Origin: JADGGM01 sp027307005
GTDB lineage: Bacteria; Gemmatimonadota; Gemmatimonadetes; Gemmatimonadales; Gemmatimonadaceae
DNA length: 64,000 bases
Assembly (NCBI GenBank): GCA_035455745.1
Contig: DATIEP010000088.1
Coordinates: 124,001 to 188,000 of the forward strand
Reading direction: 5' to 3'
Part shown: piece after piece, positions 18,631 through 25,901 of the stretch
Numbering within the stretch: the first letter of the stretch is position 1
Layout of the letters: every line of letters begins with the position of its first letter
Position numbers and translations under genes: made by a program
Notes under the pieces: model-generated
Databases searched by the model: none
What the model was told of the DNA's origin: nothing
The model's input: the letters and a program-made list of their open reading frames with translations, nothing else

Positions 18631-20252
18631 TCGTCGCGCCGTCGCGAGGGTCCGCGATCGCGCGTGCCGGGGCGTCGCGGGAAACTGCCGCGGGGACGCC
18701 CAACGGAGCCGCCGGCTGCGCCTCGTGCCGGGCGTTCACGGCGTTCCCCCCGGTCTTCCCGGTCGCGCCGTTCGCCGCGCGGCGCGCCGTCGCGCGGCGG
18801 GCGCTCGCGGTCGAGTCGCGCGTTCACGCGGCGACCACGGATGTTGACGCCGGCGAGCGCTTCGATCGCGCGCGCGGCGTCGGCGGCATCCAGCTCGACG
18901 ATCGAGTGGTTCTCCCGGATTTCGATGCGGCCGATGCGCGATCCGGCCAGACCCGACTCGTTCGCGATCGCGCCGACGAGATCGCGGGCCGACACGCCGT
19001 CGCGTTCGCCGACGTTGACGAAGACGCGCGCCGGGCCGCCGGCCGGGGCGGTGCGCGGCGGTGGCGCCTCGCTACCCGGCGTTGCGTTAGGCACAGCGTT
19101 GGGCGCAGCGTTGGGCGCCAAGTTAGGCGCAGCGTTGGGCATGGCCGGCGGCCGCCGCCGCTCGCGCTCGAGCACCACCAGCGCCGCCGCCGCCACCGAC
19201 GCCGCATCGAAGTCGCCGAACAATGGCTCGATCGCCATGAGCTCCCGCACCGGCAGCCCCGCCGCCAGCACCGCACGCAGCTCGTCCCGCAACCGCGCGT
19301 CGCTCGACCGCGCCGCCAAAATCGACGCATCGAGCGAAAATGACGACAACTGCCCGCCGCCGGCCAGCGACACCAGCGCCGGCAACTGCCGCGGTTGCAC
19401 CATCGCCACTACCTGGCTCGGCGCCGATGCAGCGAGTGCCTCCAACTCCGACCGCGATGACGGAAAATCGTACAAGACCACCAGCGCCGCCGATGACGGC
19501 GCCTCGCGCACCACCCGCACCGCGTCATCCTCGCCGTAGCCCAAGGTCCGCAGCACGTCCCGCACCTCGCGCGCACTCTCGGCAGATCGTACGAAGATCG
19601 CCGCGCTCGGTGCGTCGAGCGCATCCAGTACACCGCGCAACGCAACGCCGCGCGCATCGGCGCCCCGACCCGTCACGATGTACCGCACCGCGAGCGACAC
19701 CGGCGCCTCGGACATCTCCCCCGCCAACACCCGGCGCGGGCGACGAGCATAACGCTCGACGAGAACCTCGACCTCGGGCGTGCTCCGCGTCGCGACCACC
19801 GTGCGCGCCGAATCCTTCGGCATCTCGCCCATGAGCGCCTCGAGCGCCGGCGTTCCGCCCGCGTCGACCAGAAGATCAGCCCATGCAATCACCACCGCCC
19901 GCACATCGTCGAGCTTGAGCGCCGCACGCCTCACCAACTCCAACAGCTGGTCGCCCGGGCCAACCACAATTGGCGCCTGCCGCGCCGCAAGCAATCGCGC
20001 CGCTCGCGCCGCACTCGTCGCGACCACAGCGCGCGGCGCATCCTCATCCGCGCCCGACTCCAGGATGGCCCGGCCGATCGCTACCGCACTCTCGCCATCG
20101 GGCGTAACCACCACGACCCGCGGTCCACGTATCACCTGATCCGCTGTCTCGAGAGCAGCAATCTGCTCGAGCACCGGGCCCATGAACTCGCCAATGGCCG
20201 CCGAATCGCTCGGCAGCACGTACATGACATTCTGATTGCGCGAGACATTCAC
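18627..20252 (-). CDS. Degenerate DEAD-box-like protein with DbpA-type RNA-binding domain
   Basis: A 541-aa protein. Residues about 45-170 align by eye with the first RecA lobe of DEAD-box helicases: VVVVTPDGESA resembles motif Ia, APIVVGPGDQLLELVRRAA resembles the TPGR segment. DEAD is replaced by AWAD (123-126), the SAT motif by ATR (154-156), and Walker A is absent. Residues 180-300 look like lobe 2 without HRIGRTGR. A Pro-Asn repeat linker (371-391) leads to a DbpA-type RNA-binding domain (about 408-485) and a basic Arg/Gly/Asp tail. It probably binds RNA without helicase activity. GTG 20252 is a tentative start; ATG 20225 is the alternative. Confidence 0.75.
   Translation of the reverse strand: MNVSRNQNVMYVLPSDSAAIGEFMGPVLEQIAALETADQVIRGPRVVVVTPDGESAVAIGRAILESGADEDAPRAVVATSAARAARLLAARQAPIVVGPGDQLLELVRRAALKLDDVRAVVIAWADLLVDAGGTPALEALMGEMPKDSARTVVATRSTPEVEVLVERYARRPRRVLAGEMSEAPVSLAVRYIVTGRGADARGVALRGVLDALDAPSAAIFVRSAESAREVRDVLRTLGYGEDDAVRVVREAPSSAALVVLYDFPSSRSELEALAASAPSQVVAMVQPRQLPALVSLAGGGQLSSFSLDASILAARSSDARLRDELRAVLAAGLPVRELMAIEPLFGDFDAASVAAAALVVLERERRRPPAMPNAAPNLAPNAAPNAVPNATPGSEAPPPRTAPAGGPARVFVNVGERDGVSARDLVGAIANESGLAGSRIGRIEIRENHSIVELDAADAARAIEALAGVNIRGRRVNARLDRERPPRDGAPRGERRDREDRGERRERPARGAAGGSVGRPRGSFPRRPGTRDRGPSRRRDE
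19086..19140. repeat. 12-bp tandem array of GTTAGGC/GTTGGGC
   Basis: Five copies start at 19086, 19098, 19110, 19122 and 19134, exactly 12 bp apart. They read A, G, G, A, G at the variable fourth base. On the minus strand they encode the Pro-Asn repeats of the linker in the DEAD-like protein, one PN every four residues. Confidence 0.9.
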
Positions 20253-20337
20253 TCGCTCGCGCGCCGGTTCCGCGTTCCCATGCTCCAAGACGTCGCTCCT
20301 CGAATTTTCAATGGCGTCACGAGCGCGACGCAACTAA

Positions 20338-20367
20338 AGTATAGCAGACGAGCCATCCGCCCTCCAA
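20338..20367 (-). promoter_or_regulatory. Candidate promoter of the DEAD-like/tdk unit
   Basis: Minus strand: TTGGAG (20367-20362), an 18-base spacer, TATACT (20343-20338). The -10 is strong and the -35 weak. It would give an 80-base leader before GTG 20252. Confidence 0.4.
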
Positions 20368-20381
20368 CACAGGAAGTCGCA

Positions 20382-21602
20382 GTGCCCGAGATGACCGTTC
20401 GCCGCACATTCGTGCCGTCGCCGAACATCGCCCAGCTCAAAGAATCCGCCACCATCGCCGTCTCCGCTCGCGCGAAAGCGCTGCGCGCGGCAGGACGTCG
20501 CGTCATCGACCTGGGCGCCGGCGAACCGGATTTCGACACGCCCGAATTCATTCGTCGCGCAGCGCAGCGAGCCATAGATGCCGGCGCCACGCACTACACA
20601 GCCACCGAAGGAATCTTGCCCCTGCGCGAAGCAATCGCCGCGCAAGCCAATGCCGACTATCACGGTGACGATCGTGTGACGCCCAGTGATATCGTCGTCT
20701 CAACCGGCTCCAAGCAATCACTGTTCAACACGTGCTTCGTACTGTTCGGACCGGGCGACGAAGTGCTCATCCCCACGCCAAGCTGGACGAGCTACTACGA
20801 AATGGTCACGCTCGCGCGCGCAGACGCGGTGCCGGTCATGGGCGACCCGGACAACGGACTCAAAGTGAACGCGGAATCCCTCGCCCAAGCGGCAACGCCG
20901 GCAACCAAGGGAGTGATGCTCAACTCCCCCTGCAACCCGACCGGCGCAGTGTACGATCGCGCTGAGCTCGAATCCATCCTCGCCCTCGCCGATGAACGGG
21001 GCTGGTGGGTCATTAGCGACGAAATCTATCGGCGCATCGCGTACGCCGGCGTCGCAACGTCCATCCTCGAGGTCGCGGGCGCGCGAGACCGAGTCATCCT
21101 CGTCGACGGCGTCGCCAAAGCATACGCAATGACGGGATGGCGAATCGGTTGGGCCATCGCTCCCCGACCGGTCGCACAGGCAATGGGCGCACTACAGTCG
21201 CACACCACGTCTAACGCAGCGGCCGTCTCACAGCACGCCGCCCTCGCTGCCCTCTCCGATCGCGCTCGGGCCGACGAATCCATCGCACACATGGTCGGCG
21301 AGTTCGAGCGACGCCGCGATGCGGCGCTCGCCATGCTCGCCGGCGAGCCGGGCATCGGCGTCATTCCACCCGACGGCGCATTCTACCTCTACCTCGATGT
21401 CAGCGCGACGCGCGGTGACTCACGCACCGGCGCAGGCAGCGCCTTCGCACAGCACCTGCTCGAACACCACGACGTCGCAGTCGTCCCCGGGGCGGCATTC
21501 TACACGCCCGATTGGGTGCGCCTCTCCTACGCCGCGCCACTCGACCAAGTGGTCACCGGCGTGCAACGCACCGTCTCGGCCTTCCGCGAAATGATTTCAT
21601 AA
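20382..21602 (+). CDS. Class I/II pyridoxal-phosphate aminotransferase, aspartate aminotransferase-like
   Basis: A 406-aa PLP enzyme of the AAT-I fold. LGAGEPDFDTPEFIRRAA is the substrate loop, NSPCNPTGAVY and VISDEIYRRIAY carry cofactor residues, and the PLP lysine is in GVAKAYAMTGWRIGWA, with Ala replacing the common Ser before Lys. The C-terminal arginine segment is WVRLSYA. It transfers an amino group between an amino acid, probably aspartate, and 2-oxoglutarate. AGGAAG at 20371-20376 places the start at GTG 20382; ATG 20391 is the alternative. It diverges from the DEAD-like gene. Confidence 0.92.
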   Translation: MPEMTVRRTFVPSPNIAQLKESATIAVSARAKALRAAGRRVIDLGAGEPDFDTPEFIRRAAQRAIDAGATHYTATEGILPLREAIAAQANADYHGDDRVTPSDIVVSTGSKQSLFNTCFVLFGPGDEVLIPTPSWTSYYEMVTLARADAVPVMGDPDNGLKVNAESLAQAATPATKGVMLNSPCNPTGAVYDRAELESILALADERGWWVISDEIYRRIAYAGVATSILEVAGARDRVILVDGVAKAYAMTGWRIGWAIAPRPVAQAMGALQSHTTSNAAAVSQHAALAALSDRARADESIAHMVGEFERRRDAALAMLAGEPGIGVIPPDGAFYLYLDVSATRGDSRTGAGSAFAQHLLEHHDVAVVPGAAFYTPDWVRLSYAAPLDQVVTGVQRTVSAFREMIS

Positions 21603-21692
21603 CGACGCGCAATCGAATGGTCCTCTAGTCACGGCGCGAGGAGACGATATCTTAGCGCGAGAGACGCGCCCTCCGCAGCAATTCGGTGAAGC

Positions 21693-22235
21693 ATGAGCGG
21701 GCCGTCGCTAACGCCTGCGCAGGAGGCCCGAGTGAACGTCACCGTGCAGATCGAACCAGCCACCGACATTCCCTCGGCCGTCGAGTATCGCTGGGATACG
21801 GATACCGCGATTCTTACCGCGAGTCTCGCAGATTCAACGTTCGCTCACGGCGCCTCAGGCTCCGTCGAGCTCGCCGGATCCGATGGCTCGTGGGTCATCC
21901 TCGATGTGCGCGGCGGCCGAATCCACGGCGTCGAAGTCGCCGTGTGGCCCGACGTCAAAAAACTGTCGTCGCTGCGCGTACCCGCCGACACATCCCGCGG
22001 TCGCTTGCTTGTTCCATCGGCGGGATCGAAAGGCGGCGTCGCCATGATGCAGATGGACACGACGCTGATTGCCGAATCCGATCAGTCCGAACAAACCATC
22101 CACTTCAGACTCGGCGCCGGCCGCCTCGCACGCACCGTGTGCATCGCGCGCGATATTCTCGTCGATCTCGACGACAACGATACCATCCGCGGCATCTGGC
22201 TCCTCAACGTGCCACCATTCCCCGGCGACGAATGA
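21693..22235 (+). CDS. Hypothetical protein with two DUF2283-like repeats
   Basis: A 180-aa protein. Two segments, WVILDVRGGRIHGVEVAVWP and ILVDLDDNDTIRGIWLLNVP, share the pattern hydrophobic-D-x-D/G...I-x-G-[IV] of DUF2283-type beta units, suggesting an internal duplication separated by about 80 residues. There is no signal peptide or membrane helix. Its TGA overlaps the ATG of the next gene (ATGA), so the two are probably translationally coupled. Function unknown. Confidence 0.7.
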   Translation: MSGPSLTPAQEARVNVTVQIEPATDIPSAVEYRWDTDTAILTASLADSTFAHGASGSVELAGSDGSWVILDVRGGRIHGVEVAVWPDVKKLSSLRVPADTSRGRLLVPSAGSKGGVAMMQMDTTLIAESDQSEQTIHFRLGAGRLARTVCIARDILVDLDDNDTIRGIWLLNVPPFPGDE

Positions 22236-22501
22236 TCACCACGATCGTGCTCATCAAGTGCGATCCCAAAGAGATCCCACACTGCGCTACCCGACTCGCA
22301 GGAATCGAAGGGGTCTCCGAGGTCTACTCAGTGTCGGGCGAGTGGGACCTCGTCGCCATCGTCCGCGTCCCGGAATACGAACGTATCGCGCAGGTCGTGA
22401 CCGAGGAGTTCGCAAAGGTCCCCGGCATCGATCGCACCCAGACGCTCACCGCGTTCCGAGCGTACTCGAAAAGAGATGTGGAAAGCGCGTTCGGAGAGTG
22501 A
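22232..22501 (+). CDS. Stand-alone Lrp/AsnC effector-binding (RAM/ACT-like) domain protein
   Basis: An 89-aa protein consisting only of the ligand-binding domain of Lrp/AsnC regulators: TTIVLIKCDPKEIPHCA, then GVSEVYSVSGEWDLVAIVRV, where the GE-x-DL-x-x turn is diagnostic. The DNA-binding helix-turn-helix is absent. Such proteins bind amino acids or pair with full-length regulators. ATG 22232 overlaps the preceding stop by four bases. Confidence 0.85.
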   Translation: MITTIVLIKCDPKEIPHCATRLAGIEGVSEVYSVSGEWDLVAIVRVPEYERIAQVVTEEFAKVPGIDRTQTLTAFRAYSKRDVESAFGE

Positions 22502-22534
22502 CAGCAAACCGGCCGGAAACACTCGGCCGTTAGA

Positions 22535-23515
22535 TCAATCCAGGCACCATTTGGTACGCGTCCGATACGTCTCGTCCCACTTCCCGTCCTTCCACGAAAG
22601 CACCGACAGGAACGTATCGCCGCCGAACATCCACCCCTCGAGGAAGATCTCGTCAACACCATCGCCGTTGACATCGAGATGGTCGAAGTAGCGGCGGAAA
22701 CTCGAAGACGCCAACGGGCCCTGCACGCGATGCGTGTACGTCGGATGATACTCGGTCGCGTTCGAGTCGCGGTCCGCAATCAACATGAGATGCGTCGTCG
22801 TCTCCTGCGTCGACGCAGGATTCTCGGCCGCCGGATCGATGAACGCCGCCACGATTGTCGGCCACGGACCGTTCCCACTCGGGAACGCCACCGCGCGAAA
22901 GTCGAGCGAATCGAGCGTCACCTTCGAGATGCCAACCGTCTGCGCCACCTGATCCCCAATCGCTCGCGCTATACGCTCCACATCCGCACTCGGCATCGCC
23001 TTCACGGCGCGAACGTGGCCAAGCCCGGCACTCGATGCGAGATACTCCACCGTGAACGTCGACTTGGAACCCTGACCGGTCATGCGCACCGCAGCCATCG
23101 GCGTCAACAACTGACACCCCGGCAGCGAGTAGAGCGCATCATCCTTCTCCCACATCCCCCGACGTATGTCGACCGTCCCCGTCGCGCGACCATCCTCGTA
23201 CATGGAGTACGACTTCGAGCTCCGTAGATACTCCGCATCTAATTGATGCCAGCCAACCGAATCGAGCACGATTTGCTGTAACTGGCCGTTTGCGATCGCC
23301 GCGATGGGAATGATGCGCGGATCCGTCGCGTCGCCGAACACCTCGAATAACAGGTCGGGATGCGAACGCAGGTCGAGCTCGGGACCCGCCGGCGCGCTGT
23401 GCCGCGCGGCGCCAGACCGCCCGGATGCGTGCGCCTTGGAACAAGCCGAAACGACCAGACCAACGGTCGCGATCCGAGCCAGTTGTCTCACCACATACAC
23501 GATGGAGTTGTTCAC
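22535..23515 (-). CDS. Hypothetical lipoprotein with FG-GAP/EF-hand-like calcium loop
   Basis: A 326-aa exported lipoprotein starting at GTG 23515. The lipobox is LVVSAC. Near the C-terminus DHLDVNGDGVDEIFLEG is a DxNxDGxxE calcium-binding loop as in FG-GAP/VCBS proteins. The rest has no motif I know. It has no obvious operon partner; the divergent gene at 23742 is also exported. Confidence 0.75.
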   Translation of the reverse strand: MNNSIVYVVRQLARIATVGLVVSACSKAHASGRSGAARHSAPAGPELDLRSHPDLLFEVFGDATDPRIIPIAAIANGQLQQIVLDSVGWHQLDAEYLRSSKSYSMYEDGRATGTVDIRRGMWEKDDALYSLPGCQLLTPMAAVRMTGQGSKSTFTVEYLASSAGLGHVRAVKAMPSADVERIARAIGDQVAQTVGISKVTLDSLDFRAVAFPSGNGPWPTIVAAFIDPAAENPASTQETTTHLMLIADRDSNATEYHPTYTHRVQGPLASSSFRRYFDHLDVNGDGVDEIFLEGWMFGGDTFLSVLSWKDGKWDETYRTRTKWCLD

Positions 23516-23741
23516 TCGGCGGGAATCCCGCGGTTGGGCGCGCGGGTCTCGGTTGTGCAGACGCAGTACCTACCTGCAGGTGCCGGAGCACGACCAGCCA
23601 CCGGCTATGCAGATGGACGCGGAGCCGAGCCCCAATGCAACCGACGCCGCCTCGGCGCTTCGTAGGGCAGCACCACCAGGGCACACGGAGCAAACCGCCG
23701 TCCAACGGTGTACCTATCGCCTGTCATCAACAGGTCTTTAC

Positions 23742-24629
23742 ATGTCCTTTGCGGGGCGCGGCTGGCCGCGTGTTCCATCAGTTGGGCAGGCCACGGCGCG
23801 CCTCCGGATCGTTGCGCTCGGACTCGCGTGCGCCCTCACACCCGGCGTCGCACGCGGCCAAACGTCCAATATCGTGCTCCGCATCAAGCCGAAGGTCGGC
23901 GACACCCTGTACACACGGTTCGAGCAGGATGTGTCGATGAAAGGCACCGTCCACGTCCACGGCGCCGACACGACGATGACCATGCACACGTCGCTGCTCC
24001 TCCTGTCACGAGTGTTAGTCCAGAGCAGCGACGAGACCGGTACCACCATCACCACCATCACGGATTCCGTTTCCCTCTTATCCGACGGGCAACCCGCGGA
24101 GCCCGAAGAAATTCGACGCGCGATGGAAGGCCAACGCGTGCGGCTGCACATCGCCCCCGATGGCTCAGCCGCTGTACTCGAAGTGCCCCCGCAGCTCTCC
24201 GCCGACATTCGCGCAGTCGTGTCAGGCATGCCCGCCACCCTGCCCGACCGCCCAGTCAGCGTGAATCAAACCTGGCAGCGCCAGACATCACTCCCCGTCG
24301 TCGGCGCCTCGAAGGGCTACGCCGCCGTGCTGCGCGCCACCTACCACCTCGATTCGCTCTCGAGCGACGGCACACTCGCGTTCGTTTCGATGGAAGGCAC
24401 CATCACACGCGACCCCGGCGCTCAACCGCGTTCGAATGGTCTCCGCGTCAGCTCATCCGGTAAGGTGAAGGGCGTGCTGTGCGTCGACCGACGCCGCGGC
24501 TGGTGGATCGACGCCCGCGCGACGATTGGTCTCGTGTCCACACTCGTACCCGCCGCAGGAACGAGCGCCACCCCCGTGCGAATGCAGACCGACATCACAC
24601 AGCACATGCACACCGCAAGCGTGCATTGA
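23742..24629 (+). CDS. Hypothetical secreted protein
   Basis: A 295-aa protein with a signal peptide (hydrophobic LRIVALGLACALTPGVARG followed by Q). The mature protein is beta-rich with many Thr/Ser/Val residues (VGDTLYTRFEQDVSMKG and TLAFVSMEGTITRDPG). It appears to be a periplasmic or surface protein of unknown function. ATG 23742 is chosen as the nearest methionine before the signal peptide; the open frame continues further upstream but overlaps the divergent lipoprotein gene. Confidence 0.7.
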   Translation: MSFAGRGWPRVPSVGQATARLRIVALGLACALTPGVARGQTSNIVLRIKPKVGDTLYTRFEQDVSMKGTVHVHGADTTMTMHTSLLLLSRVLVQSSDETGTTITTITDSVSLLSDGQPAEPEEIRRAMEGQRVRLHIAPDGSAAVLEVPPQLSADIRAVVSGMPATLPDRPVSVNQTWQRQTSLPVVGASKGYAAVLRATYHLDSLSSDGTLAFVSMEGTITRDPGAQPRSNGLRVSSSGKVKGVLCVDRRRGWWIDARATIGLVSTLVPAAGTSATPVRMQTDITQHMHTASVH

Positions 24630-24677
24630 GCACGCACATCCGCTAGTCCCCCCTCTGCTGTAGCGGTAACTTTCGGC

Positions 24678-25901
24678 GTGCGCCTCGTACACCTGGCCGA
24701 CTTGCACCTCGGTTTCCGGCAGTATCACCGGCTCACGCCCGAGGGAATCAACCAGCGCGAGGCCGACGTCGCGCTCGTCTTCCGTCGCGCGATGGACCGC
24801 GTGATCGCGTTGAAGCCCGATGTCGTGCTCATCGTGGGCGACGTGTTTCACTCCGTGCGCCCGATGAATGCCGCGATCATCGAGGCCTTCACCCAGCTCC
24901 AACGCGTACGACTCGCCTTGCCCGAAACCGAGGTCGTCATCGTGGCCGGCAATCACGATCGGCCGCGCGCCAGCGAAACGGGAAGTATTCTCGATCTGTT
25001 CCGGCGCATCGACGACTACGTCCACGTCGCGACCACGAACGTCGACCCGATTCGGCTCGAGCTGCACGATCTCTCGGTGCTCCCGGTGCCGGATCTTCCG
25101 GCCGGCGCACCGCTGCCGAAGTTCCAGCCGGACTTGAGCAGGCGGTACAACGTCGTCGCGATGCACGGCGAAGTGGAAGGCATGCTTCCGCCTGACTTGG
25201 CCTATCCGGACAAACCGTCCCGGCCGGTGCCGATCGAAACGATCGGTCCCGAGCGGTGGAACTACGTGGCCCTGGGGCACTACCACGTACATAAGAAAAT
25301 GGCCCCGAATATGTACTACTGCGGCTCGCTCGAATATCTCCCGCCTAACATGTGGAGCGAGATGTACGAGGAGCGAGCAGCCGGAGTGCCGGGGAAGGGA
25401 TTCATCGAGTACGACCTCGACGCCGGCACGCATCGGTTTCACCTCATCGCCGGTGCGCGCCGGTTGGCCGAGCTGCCGTCGATTCTCGCGCGAGGGCTGT
25501 CGGCGGCGGATGTGGACGCCGCGATTCGCGAGCGCGTGGACGCGTGCGAGGGCGGCATCGACGATCGCGTCGTGCGGCTCGTGCTTCGTGAGGTGCCGCG
25601 CCACGTGGTGCGCGAGCTCGATCACCGCGCGCTGCGCGAGTACAAGCGCCGAGCGTTGCACTTTCACTTGGACGCACGGAAGCCGGACACCGTCCGGCTG
25701 ACGTTGAACGCCGCCGGCGGCCGCCGAGCCACGCTGCGCGAGATGGTGGAGACCTACCTGGGGCGCCGGCCGATCGAGTCCGATCTCGACCGCGCCGCCC
25801 TGGTTGCGTTAGGCCTGGAGTATCTCGACGCCGCCGACGTGGCGTCCGAGCAGGCGTGGGGACCGGCGGCGGCCGGCCCAGCGGCGGACGGACTGCGGTA
25901 G
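24678..25901 (+). CDS. sbcD: SbcD/Mre11-like DNA repair nuclease subunit
   Basis: A 407-aa metallophosphoesterase starting at GTG 24678. Metal-ligand motifs appear in order: VHLADLHLG, VGDVFHS, AGNHDR, and GHYHVHK. With the SbcC-like ATPase encoded next it should form the SbcCD/Mre11-Rad50 nuclease that processes DNA ends and hairpins. The C-terminal third is a charged capping region. The stop TAG shares its G with the GTG of sbcC (TAGTG). Confidence 0.93.
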   Translation: MRLVHLADLHLGFRQYHRLTPEGINQREADVALVFRRAMDRVIALKPDVVLIVGDVFHSVRPMNAAIIEAFTQLQRVRLALPETEVVIVAGNHDRPRASETGSILDLFRRIDDYVHVATTNVDPIRLELHDLSVLPVPDLPAGAPLPKFQPDLSRRYNVVAMHGEVEGMLPPDLAYPDKPSRPVPIETIGPERWNYVALGHYHVHKKMAPNMYYCGSLEYLPPNMWSEMYEERAAGVPGKGFIEYDLDAGTHRFHLIAGARRLAELPSILARGLSAADVDAAIRERVDACEGGIDDRVVRLVLREVPRHVVRELDHRALREYKRRALHFHLDARKPDTVRLTLNAAGGRRATLREMVETYLGRRPIESDLDRAALVALGLEYLDAADVASEQAWGPAAAGPAADGLR

